From Phascolarctos cinereus (Eukaryota; Chordata; Mammalia; Diprotodontia; Phascolarctidae), in NCBI RefSeq assembly GCF_002099425.1, contig NW_018344228.1, positions 1,889,001-1,953,000 of the forward strand: a stretch of 64,000 nucleotides of DNA. The letters are read 5' to 3'. The number at the start of each line of letters is the position of its first letter. Position 1 is the first letter of the stretch. The position numbers were made by a program, and so were the translations under genes. This document shows, piece by piece, positions 9,560 to 20,720 of this stretch. The notes beneath the pieces were generated by a model. It worked only from the letters and a program-made list of their open reading frames with translations. It did no database searches and had not been told where the DNA came from.

Positions 9560-12020
9560 GAGATTCAGCATAATTGATCATATCAACAACAAAACTAAAA
9601 GAAACCACATGATTATCTCAATAGATGCAGAAAAAGCTCTTGACAAAATACAGCATCCATTCCTATTAAAAACACTAGAGAGCATAGGAATAAATGGAGT
9701 CTTCTTTAAAATGATAAGTAACACGTACCTAAAACCTTCAGCAATGTAATGGGGATAAACTAGAAACATTTCCAATAAGATCAGGGATGAAACAAGGATG
9801 TCCATTATCACCACTGTTGTTCAATATGGTACTGGAAATGTTAGCTTTAGCAATAAGAGAAGAGAAAGAAATTAAAAATATTGGAATAGTCAAAGAAGAA
9901 ACAAAGCTCTTTGTAGATGATAGATGACATATTCAGAGAATCCTAGAGAATCAAGTAAAAAACTACTTGAAATAATAAACAACTTCAGCAAAGTTGCAGG
10001 CTGTATAATAAACCACATAAATCTTTGGCATTTCTATATATTACTAATAAAGCCCAACAGCAAGAGATAGAAAGAGAAATCCCATTTAAAGTTGCTGTAG
10101 ACATAATAAAATATTTAGGAGTCTACCTGCCAAAATAAATCCAGGAACTCTATGAACACAATTAGAAAACACTTTTCACACAAATAAAGTCACATCTAAA
10201 TAATTGGAAAAACATCAGTTGCTCATGGGTAGGCCAAGCTAATATAATAAAAATGACAATTCTACCTAAACTAATTTACTTATTCAGTGCCATATTCAGT
10301 GCCATACCAATCAAACTATCAAAAAATTACTTTATAGAGCTAGAAAAAATAATAAAATTCATCTGGGAAGAACAAAAGGTAGAGAATATCAAGGGAACTA
10401 ATAAAAAGAAATACTAGAGAAGGTAGTCTAACCATACCAGATCTTAAATTGCATTATAAAGCAGCAATCATCAAAACTACTTGATATTGTCTAAGAAATA
10501 GAGGGGTGGATCAGTGAAAAATTTAGGTACACAAGGCACAGTAGTCAACGATTATAGTGATCTACTGTTTGATAAACCCAAAGACCCCAGCTTCTGGGAT
10601 AAGAGCTCACTATTTGACAAAAAAATGCTGAGAAAACTGGAAAAAAAAGTGGCAGAAACTACGCATAGACCAAAATCTTATATCTTATACCAAAATAAAG
10701 TAAAAATAGGTACACACTTTAGAAATAAAGGCTGATACTATAAACGAATTGGGAGAGGAAGAAATAGTTTACCTATCAGATTAATGGAGAACAGGAGAAT
10801 TTATGACCAAACAAGAAATAGAGAACATTGTGAAATATAAAATGGATAATTTTGATTAAATTAAATTGAAAAGTTTTTGTACAAACAAAGCCAATGCAAC
10901 CAAGATTTTAGGGGAGAAGCAGAAAACTGGGAAATAATTTTTACAACCACTTTCTCTGGTAAGGGCCTCATTTCTAAAATATATAGAGAGCTAAGTCAAA
11001 TTTATAAGAATACAAGTCATTCCCCAATTTGATAAATGACCAAAAGATATGAATAGGCAGTTTTTAGATGAAGAAATTAAAGCTATCTATAGTCACATAA
11101 AAAAATGCTCTAAATCACTATTGATTAGAGAAATGCAAATCAAAAGAACTCTGAGGTACCACATCACACCTATCAGGTTGGCTAACACACTAAAACAGGA
11201 AAGGGATAAATGTTGGAGAACATGTAGGAAAATTGGAACATTAATGCATTGTTGGTGGAATTGTGAAATGATCTAGCCATTCTAGTGGGGAATTTGGAAC
11301 TATGTCCAAAGGGCTATAAAAATGTGCATACCCTTTGACCCAGCAATAGCACTTTTAGGACTGTATCCCAAAGAGGTCACACAAATGGAAAAAGGACCCA
11401 CACATACAAACATATTTATAGACGTTCTTTCTGTGGTGGTAATTAATTGGAAATTTAGGGGATGCCCATCAATTGGGGAATGGCTGAACAAGTTGTGGTA
11501 TGTGAATGTAATTAAATACTATTGTGCTATAAGAAATGATGAACAAGCGGACTTCAGAAAAAACCTGGAAAAGGCTTGTATGGACTGAAGTGAAGTAAGC
11601 AGAACCAGGAGAACATTGTGCGCAGTAACAGCCACATTGTGTGAAGACTAACTTTGATAGACTTAGCTCTTCTCAATAATGCAAGGATCTAAGATTTCTC
11701 CAAAGGTCTCATGATGGAAAATACTATCCACATTCAGAGAAAAAACTGTGGAGTTTGAATACAGATTGAAGCATACCATTTGCTCTTTTTTTCCTTCTTT
11801 TTTGTTTTCTTTCTTCTTTCTTGTGGTTCCTCTCCTTTATAACTTGACTAATGTGAAAATACATTTAATAGGAATGGATATGTAGAGCCTATATCAGATT
11901 GCATGCTGTCTTGGGGAGGAGAAGAGTGGGAGAGGGAGAAAATTTAAAACTCCAAGGCTTATGGAAGTAAACATTGAAAACTAAAAATAAATTAATAAAA
12001 AGAAAAAAAATTAAAAAAGG
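9560..12020 (+). mobile_element. L1 LINE, 5'-truncated (ORF2 C-terminal half and 3' UTR)
   Basis: A 2.46-kb L1 copy. It enters inside the reverse transcriptase: 9599-9680 encodes the DAEKAxD-type block, 9785-9835 encodes [19 protein letters not shown], and the catalytic YADD box near 9908-9922 reads FVDD. Further on, FDKPKDPSFW (about 10570-10600), LANTLKQERDKCW, LMHCWWNCEMI and FDPAIALLGLYPKEV belong to the ORF2 C-terminus. GEWLNKLWYVNVIKYYCAI and a Glu/Lys-rich end follow. The 3' UTR ends in an A-rich tail at about 12000-12020. Several in-frame stops and frame shifts divide ORF2, so it cannot move itself. Divergence is moderate, younger than the 14.5-kb copy. It supplies the machinery type expected to have moved the A-tailed SINE-C 330 bases downstream. 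Confidence 0.93.
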
Positions 12021-12082
12021 AGAGTCTTTAAACAGTTGATGTCATTAAAAAAGACATAATAGCTTTAGCTACTTCCTCTTTT

Positions 12083-12326
12083 GGGCAGATAGGTGGTACA
12101 GTGGATAGAGTGCTGGGACTGGAGTTGGAAGACATGACTTCAAATGCAGCCTCAGACACTTACTAGCTGTGTGATCCTGGGCAAGTCACTTAAACCTTTA
12201 ACTCAGTTTCCTCTTCTGTAAAATAAATTAGAGAAAGAAAGGGCAACCCACTCCAGTATCTCTGCCAAGAAAACCTCAGATGGGGTCATGGAGAATTAGA
12301 TAAAACTGAAAAATAACAGACAACAT
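12083..12326 (+). mobile_element. SINE-A
   Basis: Nearly full length: GGGCAGATAGGTGGTACAGT head, ACTTACTAGCTGTGTGATCC core, CAACCCACTCCAGTATCTCT, and an RTE-like tail GATGGGGTCATGGAGAATTA with AAAACTGAAAAATAACA. Confidence 0.93.
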
Positions 12327-12334
12327 ATTTTTTT

Positions 12335-12528
12335 CAAAATAAATATCCTTGGGGCAGCTAGGTGGCGCAGTGGATAGAGCACCGGCCCTGAAGTCAGGAG
12401 TACCTGAGTTCAAATCCAGCTTCAGACCAAACACTTGACACTTACTAGCTGTGTGACCCTGGGCAAGTCACTTAACCCCAACTGCCTAAAAAGAAAAAAG
12501 ATATATAAAAAACAAAATAAATATCCTT
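12335..12528. repeat. 16-bp target-site duplication around SINE-C
   Basis: CAAAATAAATATCCTT occurs at 12335-12350 and again, identically, at 12513-12528, on either side of the SINE. A perfect duplication points to a fairly recent insertion by L1-type target-primed reverse transcription. Confidence 0.93.
12351..12512 (+). mobile_element. SINE-C (tRNA-head CORE-SINE with A-rich tail)
   Basis: GGGGCAGCTAGGTGGCGCAG head with intact A-box-like region, GAGTTCAAATCCAGCTTCAG (B-box-like GTTCAAATCC), TTACTAGCTGTGTGACCCTG core, TTAACCCCAACTGCC, then an A-rich tail. It is close to the consensus I recall and has perfect target duplications, so it is among the youngest insertions here. The pol III promoter boxes look usable by eye. 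That is inference. Confidence 0.93.
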
Positions 12529-12799
12529 TTGTAAAGGAAAACTGATATAAAGTGGTTAAATGGACATACTTTGCTAGTCATAAGTCTTTAACACTGGGAG
12601 GAACATATCTTGTTGGGCTTGTACCAATGTCAGAAAAGAAGACAATATCCATAAAACCATAGGATAACCTTGAACACTGAGGGGAAATATAGCCTACCCA
12701 GTCTTGAGAAAGCAGAAACAGAACAAACGTGCCACACAATGCTGTTAGTGCAAATATAATTATTCCTATTGTATAGATAATAATAACTACTACCTACCA
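12529..12799. other. Unassigned intergenic DNA
   Basis: Nothing recognised. Confidence 0.5.
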
Positions 12800-12990
12800 T
12801 ATTGGTGAAATTAGTTTTGGAGACTGGGTTGGTGCTGAGACTTTGCAATTTTATAGTTGAAAAAAACCCGAGGCCCAGAGAGTATATGACTTTTCTCTGC
12901 TCACACATGTTTTCTATGACAAGGCGTGGATTCAACCTTTGGTCTTCAAATTCTGTGTCCAATTTTCCTTCCACTACACCATATTGCATC
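12800..12990 (-). mobile_element. MIR, worn
   Basis: AATTTTATAGTTGAAAAAAA, CCCGAGGCCCAGAGAGTATA and GTGGATTCAACCTTTGGTCT follow the antisense MIR/MIR3 order. The short frames across it are not genes. Confidence 0.5.
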
Positions 12991-14504
12991 TCAATCAACT
13001 TTCATTTGCTCCATTACAATGTCATATCTGCTCTGCTAACCACAGAGCTAATATCTATTTCATGAGTAGGACACTGGATCTGCTTTGTGGAATAGCCTTG
13101 GAAATTTCCTATTTTTTTCAGCTTTCCCCAACTTTTAATCATCCCATTACATATTAGCTCTTTTACTGTACAGTAACCAATAAAAATGGTAGTACATAAA
13201 GTTAAAAAATATTCCCAAGTTTTTCATCACCTTATTGAACTACTTGGACATTCCTCAAGAACTTAATGGAATAATAGGAGATTAAAAAATGGAATTAAAA
13301 AAAATTCACAGACATGTATGGATCTTTTGAGGAAACCATCTCTCAAACTAATCTTCCCTCTGAATAGCTGACATTTCTAAATTAAAAAAAAAAATCAGTA
13401 GACTACAATGTATATTATTGTATTAGTATATTATAAAAGTTATGGCAGTAAAAAACTTTATTCATCAGCTCATGCACGCATATTCAACAACAATAGATAA
13501 ACTCTACATGCCAGAATGTAAGAATTGCATTCCTTTACAGAATAAACCATAATATTAAAGCCCATTCCATTCTAAATAACTTCATTTCAATTTAAGGATA
13601 CTAATTTATGTTATGCAAATGTTTTCTCATTACTGATTTACTTTAAAGTGACATTTTTTTTTTTCCATCTGTTTATCAAATTAGGAAGATGTCTTTGTAC
13701 TGTGTTAGGGAAAGCTTAAGAATATGTACTTCCCAAACCACCTAGTCTAATTATAAAAAGAACATACCTTTAATGGGAATTGAGCCTAGCTCATTTTTGT
13801 ACATGCATATAGTGTGCCTATAGCTATTAAGGCCAGTTGCTTAAAAAAGGGTCTCCAACTTTGGGATTGTGCATCCATATCGGTAAAACACAATTGAGCA
13901 TGCATCACCAGTGTATGTATACATATTTATTTATAAATTATACATATCTATACTTGGTTCTAAGTTCAGTTTTATTTCCATACTTGGTCTTAATGGCTCT
14001 CATAACTGGAAAACATAACTCACAAAGGTACTTAGATGCAGATGAAAGAAAGGCCACGTTGTCTGAGCTTAGTAAATTATTATACTCATTTCTCAATCCC
14101 ATCCACTGTGCCAAGATTTTTTAATGAAATTCAGCTTGTAAATTTCTATCTTCCCTGATGTCAATCACTTATTCTTGCAAACTAATTCAAAGGTGTTGGA
14201 TTTTTATATGTTTACCACATGGGTTCTAAGTTCATGGAAACTCTGCATTTGGAAGTTTTTAAAACAGGTTACAAAAACTGTTTCATGTCTTTCTAGAGTA
14301 ACGGTATTAGTTCTTTTAAGAGACATATATCAGTTTCCACAACAAAATCACATAATATTACAAGTATTTACAAACATTCATTTTCAAAATGCCCTCTCCA
14401 TATCACATTTCTTTAAAAAAAATTTCAAAAATATTTTTTCAATGATTGATAAGTCATCACTTTTGTCAGATAACATAACAAACGTTGAATAGTAATACAA
14501 ATGT
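12991..14504. other. Repeat-poor AT-rich block
   Basis: About 1.5 kb with no family recognised. Open frames of 95 and 105 codons at 13837-14492 have AT-driven composition (Phe, Leu, Tyr, Ile) and no motif, so they are not called. Confidence 0.45.
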
Positions 14505-15224
14505 ATAATATCAAAAGACATTCTCTAATGGATATGATATGAACAAAAAGCTTTCAAAAAAATTTGACCTGTTAACAATAAGAAAGAATTCTCTAAATAA
14601 CTAATAATAAGAGAAATAAAAATCAGCACAACTCTGAGGATTTAGCTCACACCAAGAAAGTTGGCAAATATGATAATAAAGCTGGATTTATAGAAAAAGG
14701 CATATTGACATATTTTTGATGAAGCTATGAATTGTTCCATCCATCTGGAAAACAATTCTGAATTATGCTAAGACATGGACTAAAATTTCCTTTGATCCAG
14801 ATATCCCAATGTACGCCATGGAGGCTAAAGATAGAAGGGGAAAAAAAAGGCTCGATGTACATTAAAATACTAGTAAATATTATAACACCATAAAGAAAGG
14901 AAGAATATGAAATATGCAGGTCTAAGAAAACTTAAATGAACTGATGTGAATTACGTAAATAGAAGAAGGAAAAATAACAAGAAAAAAACCATAGAAACTT
15001 AACACTGCACAATTATTAAACACTAAGCTTGGCCTTTGAAAAGAGACGAGAATGTACTTCCCTCTCTTCCTTGTAAAGGTACATCATTTCTGTAGAATAT
15101 TTAATATACTCTTGACCCAGATGTGTAGTTAGTTTTGTGAAATTGCTTTCTTCTTTCTTTTTTTTTTATTCTTTATTATAAATGAGAGGGGAGGGAGATT
15201 TTGAGAAATGAAGGCAATATAAAC

Positions 15225-15226
<2 letters not shown>
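14505..15226 (+). mobile_element. Old L1 LINE 3' end
   Basis: Aligns in order with the 11.0-11.9-kb L1: an AATAGACATTTTCTAATG-like block, AATAACTAATAATAAGAGAA, CACAACTCTGAGGATTTAGC, ACACCAAGAAAGTTGGCAAA and GAATTGTTCCATCCATCTGG. It is much more diverged, so older. Its 3' end runs into the AT repeat. Confidence 0.75.

Positions 15227-15271
<45 letters not shown>
15227..15271. repeat. (AT)n microsatellite
   Basis: Forty-five bases of pure AT at the tail end of the old L1, probably grown from its A-rich tail. Confidence 0.95.
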
Positions 15272-15274
<3 letters not shown>

Positions 15275-15754
15275 AAATATTATCTATGCTTTGAAGGGAC
15301 AAGTTAAGCATATTTGACTTTGTTTTTTTTCTTAATATCTGTTAGGCTGCATATTACTGACATCCAATTGTTACCACAAAAGAGGTCAGCAATTATGAGA
15401 CATTTGTCTTTTTGGAAAAGAAAAATGCAAAACATTTTTACTATCTTTGTAACCCATTGCAAGTCCCTTAACCTCTCTGAACTTCTGTTCTCTCAAAGTA
15501 CTACTTGCCAAATAAATTTGTATTAGTGAAATGTTTTTTATTTTTCCTAATCCTTGAGTTTAAAACTCTACATATTGCATGTTTCCTCTCATAAATTCTT
15601 TTAACCTCTCTCATTCTTCCTATTGTGTTTAATAAATCCTAGATTCAGCTAAATGTTTATATATTGAGAGTAAATAGATAAGCTTACCAAATACTCAAAT
15701 ACTATGAAGTCATCAAACTGGAAATTTCCTCAAATGATCAACCAACAGACAGTA
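15272..15754. other. Unassigned intergenic DNA
   Basis: AT-rich. A 70-codon open frame at 15314-15526 has no recognisable features. Confidence 0.45.
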
Positions 15755-16110
15755 TTTTTAGGCATCTTCTACATACTAGTCACTGTGCTAATCAAAGACA
15801 GATGTGAGACATTCTGTCAGGGGAGACAATGTATACATAAATAAGTATATTTAGTATATATAAAAACAAATATGAAGTAATTTTGAAGGGAGGGTACTAG
15901 ATGCTGGGTGGATGAGAAAAGGCTTTGTAGAAATTGGTAGCTAAGTTGTTTTATTTAGTGTCTGAAAGAAACAAGTTACCCTATTAAGCAGAGCTGATGA
16001 GAAATATATTTGAAGCATGGAAAAAGACAATGCAAAAGTTCAGAGTTGGAAGATGAAGTTCTCTGTGTGAGGAAAAGCAAGTAGATGAATTTGCTTCATA
16101 GAGTGCAGAA

Positions 16111-16330
16111 GGCAGCTAGGTGGCTCAGTGGATAGAGCACTGGGCCTGGAGTCAGGAAGACATGAGTTCAAATCTAGCATCAGATATTCAATAGCTTTGT
16201 GACCCTGGGTGAATGACTTAACCTCTGTTTGCCTTAATTCACTGGTAAACCATTTCAGTATCTTTGCCAAGAAAACCACATGGGGGTAATAAAGAGTCTG
16301 CCATGACTGAATGACTGAGCAATAAAGACA
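16111..16330 (+). mobile_element. SINE-A inserted in L2
   Basis: GGCAGCTAGGTGGCTCAGTG head, GAGTCAGGAAGACATGAGTT, ATCTTTGCCAAGAAAACC and GCCATGACTGAATGACTGAG tail. Flanks GAGTGCAGAA (16101-16110) and GAGTACAGAA (16331-16340) form a 10-bp target duplication with one mismatch. Confidence 0.9.
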
Positions 16331-16471
16331 GAGTACAGAAAGGGAAATAATGCATATGTCTGGTAAGATAGGTTGAGGCCACATTTAAAGGACTTTAAGT
16401 GACAAGCAAATTAGTATATATTTAATTATAGAGGTAGTAATCACTAGAGTTTATGAAGTTTCTGTGTTGGA

Positions 16472-16475
<4 letters not shown>

Positions 16476-16520
<45 letters not shown>

Positions 16521-16530
16521 GTGTGTGTAG
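16476..16530. repeat. (GT)n microsatellite
   Basis: GT array with two TA interruptions, inside the L2 copy. Confidence 0.95.
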
Positions 16531-16640
16531 TGGGATGTTCAGGCAAATATTTTAGGAAAATCACTTTGGGGGCAACGGAGATTATGGATTTAAGGCAGGG
16601 ATGCTAAGAGTTGAAGGTTAGGAAGGAAAGTGATCTTGGC

Positions 16641-16830
16641 AAGGAAATTACTTTATGCAAATTCACAGAGAGAGGTGGAATGTTGGTCACATGGAACAGT
16701 CAGCAGTACATTTTGGTTGGAATGTGGATTTCATAAGAGGAAGGTTAAATCAGTATTAAAAGACAAATTGGTCCCAGATTATGAAAGGACATATTGCAGT
16801 CTACACATATTGTCTCATCCTGTGTGATTG
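16641..16830 (-). mobile_element. L2 LINE fragment
   Basis: GTACATTTTGGTTGGAATGT, CAGTATTAAAAGACAAATTG and GTCCCAGATTATGAAAGGAC resemble another antisense stretch of L2, perhaps a second copy or a rearranged part of the neighbour. Weaker match. Confidence 0.4.
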
Positions 16831-17088
16831 TTGCCCAGGTTATTTCCATAAATCCTCCATAAAGTATCTACCCAACATGCTGGGGAGCTTCCTCTGGTTC
16901 CTTGAATATCGTAGTGATAGGATTGAAACACTTGGTCTTCCCATTTGTTATTCTACACTCAACTTCTATGACTGACCCATTTCCTTTTTAAGTCATACAG
17001 GTAAAAAATGATATTTTTATGTTGCTTCTCATACAAAAGTCATTACTGGGAAAATAACTAATTTAAATTATACCTACCCAAGAAAAAG

Positions 17089-17328
17089 AGACAACTAGGA
17101 GGCACAGTGTCCTCAAGCCTGAGGTCAGGAAGACCCATCTTCCTGAATTCAAATTTGGCCTCAGACAGTTACTAGCTGTGTGACCCTGGGTGAGCCACTT
17201 AACCTTTGCCTCAGTTTCCTCATCTGTAAATGTGCTAGAGAAGGAAATAACAAACTATTCTAGCATCTTTGAAAGGAAAACCTCAAATGGGATCATGAAG
17301 AGTCAGACATGATTGAAACACAACAACC
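17089..17328 (+). mobile_element. SINE-A
   Basis: CAACTAGGAGGCACAGTG head, GACCCATCTTCCTGAATTCA, TTACTAGCTGTGTGACCCTG, TCAGTTTCCTCATCTGTAAA and tail ATGGGATCATGAAGAGTCAG with ACATGATTGAAACACAACAA. Confidence 0.9.
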
Positions 17329-17454
17329 TATGAATCTTCATGAATTATCATTTATAATTTTTTATTATTATTATAATCTTTTCTTCAAAGGAGGATAGTG
17401 GACCCCTTAAGGGAAGAAACCTAGATTTTTTTTCCCCTTCTTTGATAATCCATT

Positions 17455-17612
17455 CCCCCATCAGCTGGTAGCACTATGGGTAGAGTCCTGGTCTTGGAGT
17501 CAGGAAGAATAGAATTCAAATATTCTCTAGTTTCCTCATTTGTAAAAAGAGGATAGCGGATTCAATGACCTCTAAGGTCCTTTCTAACTCTAAATATATG
17601 ATTCTATGATCT
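17455..17612 (+). mobile_element. MIR3-like SINE with tRNA-type head
   Basis: A tRNA-type head (GGTAGCACTATGGGTAGAGT, GAGTCAGGAAGAATAG), then TAGTTTCCTCATTTGTAAAA and the tail AATGACCTCTAAGGTCC plus ATGATTCTATGATC. The CORE is missing, so this is an internally deleted copy. Confidence 0.6.
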
Positions 17613-18294
17613 ACTTCCTTAAATCAATATGTGGTAAAGATGAATAATATGCAAATAAATGTATAGAAGCTAGTAGCTCACTAGCTACTTTATCATTACT
17701 TAGTTCTTGCTGCCTTATCATTCTTAATTGTGACTATAAAAATGAGGCTTTGTTAGAAATTCATGTAGCTAGAAATTCAACACAGTAATAATATGAATTC
17801 AAAAGCAACTACCTTCTATGTTGCCATTAGAAAATCATGTCATTGCACAAAGCAGGATTCTTTAAATTGTGACCCCCTCAAGCACCTTCAGTAATTGCCA
17901 ATTCCACATTATAAGTGAAAGAACTATTTAAAAAGCAGCCTAGGGCACTTCTAACTCACTCTCTCTACTTTGTCATGCTGTTTCTAGAGTTAAACTTGGG
18001 ACAATACTGAATTGTAGTCTTCAGTATATATTCCCATTTCAGGAGGTCATAGCTGCTTCTTTTTCACTATAAAGAAAATCTACCATTTTAGCATCATCAC
18101 ACTCACCATATTATTGCTCTTTTGTCAGAATACTACATTGGGGGAGAAGACAGGGATCTTCATACACCTTATATATCTGTCTAAGTGGAAGGAAGAAGAC
18201 CTCTTGAAGTCATCAATAGACTGGGTATAGTTCACTCCAATTGTAAAGAATATTTCTGTTTCTGTGTAATGTGCTTGCTTACATTTTATAGGGC
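17613..18294. other. Unassigned intergenic DNA
   Basis: Nothing recognised with confidence. Near 17855 the words GCAGGATTCTTTAAATTGTG ACCCC faintly recall a hAT end but are not called. Confidence 0.45.
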
Positions 18295-18460
18295 ATCAGC
18301 TTTTAGTTCTGCAAGAGACCTAAAAGACTCTCATTTAACAGATGAAGAAACTGAGGCCCCAAAAGGAGAAGCAGCTTGGCCAAAGAAATGCAGGTAGTAA
18401 ATAGCAGAACCTAGGTTCTGTAATTAGTTTTAGGCCTCTCGCCATTATACTACCCTGGAA
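18295..18460 (-). mobile_element. MIR3-like SINE
   Basis: AGAGACCTAAAAGACTCTC, CAGATGAAGAAACTGAGGCC and CAGAACCTAGGTTCTGTAAT follow the antisense family order. Confidence 0.6.
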
Positions 18461-18559
18461 AGACAGTTAATCAACTGCACTATGGCTTCATTTCTACTCC
18501 CTGTGACTACAGGAGCCAAAATATGCCTCCCTGGTCACCAATCTCCTATAGGTGTTGTC

Positions 18560-18720
18560 TATCTCCATACAATATAAACTTCTTGAGGCCAAGGACTGTC
18601 TTTTTTTTGTACTTAAGTCCCCAGGGCTTAGTTAGCATAATGATTAGACATATGGTCAGTTAATAATCAATACAGTAAGCACTTTATAAATGCCATTTCA
18701 TTCCTTCATACATTTCATTC
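18560..18720 (+). mobile_element. L2 LINE 3' end
   Basis: TATAAACTTCTTGAGGCCAA, GGACTGTC, T run, GTCCCCAGGGCTTAGTTAGC, and a tail with TTCATTCATT units. Confidence 0.65.
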
Positions 18721-18784
18721 ATTCACATTGCCTCTCTTCATAAAAACAAAAGTCTACAAAATGTTGTGTGGTATGGTTAATTTC

Positions 18785-19147
18785 TTCAACAAGTCAATAA
18801 GTAAGCATTTATTATGTTTTAGACTCTGTGAAAAGGCCTTGGCAATACAAAGAAAGGCAAGAACATGGCCCCTTCCCTCAAAAAGCTCACATTAATAATG
18901 GGGTTGATAACATGCAAGCATCTATTTGCATACATGATATATAATATGTAAATGGGATGCAATCTCAGAGATAAGGTACCAGTGGGGAGATGGAAAAGAT
19001 CTTTTGCAGATAGTGGGACTGATCAAGAGTCTTAAAGAAAGTCAGTGAAGCCATGAAAAAGCTGAATTAAGGAAGGAAAGCATTCCAGAAATAGGAGCAG
19101 CCAATGAAAAAGGCACAGAGTTGAGAGATGGAGTAGTGTGTGTGTGT

Positions 19148-19203
<56 letters not shown>

Positions 19204-20600
19204 TTGCAACAGCAAGAAGTGTAATCTCACTGGTTCACACAGAATGTGGAATCCAGGAAGAATAGAAAGGTAGGAAAGGGTCAGGTTGTGAAGGGCTTTA
19301 AAAGACAAACAGGAGTTTATATTTGATCCTGGAGTAAATAGAGAGCCATTGGAGTTTAAAGAAGGGTAATGACATGATAGGACCTGTGCTGTAGGAAATT
19401 TACTTTGGCAGCAGAATGGAGGATGGGCTGGAGTAGAGCAAAGGGAATAGTTAGTGGACTATTGCAATAGTCTAGGCATGAGGTGATGATGAATTCCTGT
19501 ACAAGGCTGGCTCTGTGAGTGTAGGTAGAGGGACTTAAATAAGATATATTGAGAAGACAGAAATGATAAGATATAAGGATATATCATAGGTGTTTAATAA
19601 ACACTTATTTATTTAAGCTGACTTGGCAATAAACTGATTATGTGGGTAAGTGAATACAAGTAAGGAGTTGAGTATGACATTGAAGTCATGACCCTGGGTG
19701 ACTGGGCAGATGGTGGTACTTTCCACAGTAATTGAGGAGAGAAAAGGCAAGAGTTGTAAGGGTACAAGGACAATGAGTTCTGTTGTGGACATGTCGGGTC
19801 TGAGATGTTTTTGGGACATCTTCCATTTGGGGTGACTAATAGGCAGTTGGTAATAGAGAATGAAGGGATGGATGCAATCTGAAAATCATCTATTTATAAA
19901 TAAATGAATGGTCAGGAGTTAATGTGATAACCAAATGAATAAAGTTTTAGACAGGGAAGAGAAGAGGACTGAGGACAAGCTCCTGGGTGACACTCAAGAT
20001 TATTATTCATGGCCTGAATGGAGATCCAACATAGGATAATGAGATGGAGCTGTTAGAGAGGTAAGAAGAGAATCAGCAGAGAATGAGTGTCACAGAAATC
20101 TAGAAAGGAGAGAATATCTAGGGAAGAGGAAGAGCTAAAGTATCAGAGGCTTCAGAAGTCAAGAAGAATAAGTTTGAGAAAAGTTTTTCAGATTTGGTGA
20201 CTAGAAAGAGGGCAATTTCCACTGAATGACTACATCGGAAGCAAGATTGTAAAGGGTTTAGAAGAGAGCAAGAAGAGGGGAGTCAGAGCCACTGATTATA
20301 GATGCCTAGCCACAAAAGAAGAGAGATAGAGGATGATAGTGAAGAGACATGGACATGTTTATAGCTTGCGGTGAACAGCTAGTAGACAAAAAGAGGCTGA
20401 AGATAAATTAAAGAGTGGGGATGAGAGGGGACAGTCTATTGCAAAAGATGGGATGGAATAAGATCAAATTTGTAAGTAGAAGAGATTGCCTCAGGTAGGA
20501 GAAGGGATACTTCTTCACGTGAAATGGGAGTGAAGGAGGAGATAGTGAGGAAAATCATCTTGGAAGGGTATGCTGAAGGCAGTTCAAAATTACTTTCAAG
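18785..20600 (-). mobile_element. L2 LINE, long 3' portion
   Basis: The longest L2 piece in the window, about 1.8 kb, antisense. From left to right: the 3' tail (AGTAAGCATTTATTATG), antisense of GAGGGAAGGGGCCATGTTC, GTTGTGAAGGGCTTTAAAAG, GATCCTGGAGTAAATAGAGA, CTATTGCAATAGTCTAGGCA and CCTGGGTGACTGGGCAGATG. Then come antisense reverse-transcriptase parts: AGTTCTGTTGTGGACATGTC and the antisense of a GVPQGSVLGP-type block near 19960-19995. About one third differs from what I recall, so this is an old copy. No usable frame remains. Confidence 0.75.
19137..19200. repeat. (GT)n microsatellite
   Basis: A 64-base GT array with one TA interruption, within the L2. Confidence 0.97.
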
Positions 20601-20660
20601 AGTCTGATTGTTAAATTTTTATTGTCAGCATTTACTCTTTGGAAATTTGCAAATGCAATA

Positions 20661-20720
20661 AATATCTATAGCTATAGCTATAGCTATATTTATCTCTATA
20701 TCCATATCTATATCTATATT
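20661..20720. repeat. (CTATAG)n/(CTATAT)n satellite-like run
   Basis: Repeats of CTATAG passing into CTATAT/CCATAT units. It gives an artificial Asp-Ile-Asp frame on the minus strand. Confidence 0.9.

Larger units (their letters stand above)
15755..16640 (-). mobile_element. L2 LINE, interrupted by SINE-A and (GT)n
   Basis: Antisense L2 from the tail (GGCATCTTCTACATACTAGT, CACTGTGCTAATC) through TCAGAGTTGGAAGATGAAGT, the SINE-A, then GGACTTTAAGTGACAAGCAA, ATCACTAGAGTTTATGAAGT and TTTTAGGAAAATCACTTTGG. The pieces on each side of the SINE are consecutive in L2, so this is one old copy later split. Confidence 0.65.

Noticed and set aside
10514-11588. Three open frames that look protein-like
   Set aside because: They are pieces of the L1 ORF2 C-terminus, not host genes.
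12351-12430. A tRNA gene, suggested by the A- and B-box-like words
   Set aside because: It is the tRNA-derived head of a SINE. No complete cloverleaf can be drawn.
12630-12998. A 122-codon open frame on the minus strand
   Set aside because: It covers a worn MIR and its residues reflect the repeat, not a protein family.
13837-14492. Two open frames of 95 and 105 codons
   Set aside because: Composition (Phe, Leu, Tyr, Ile, Ser) follows AT-rich DNA. No motif and no support.
16040-16384. A 114-codon open frame on the minus strand
   Set aside because: It is the antisense of SINE-A and L2 sequence.
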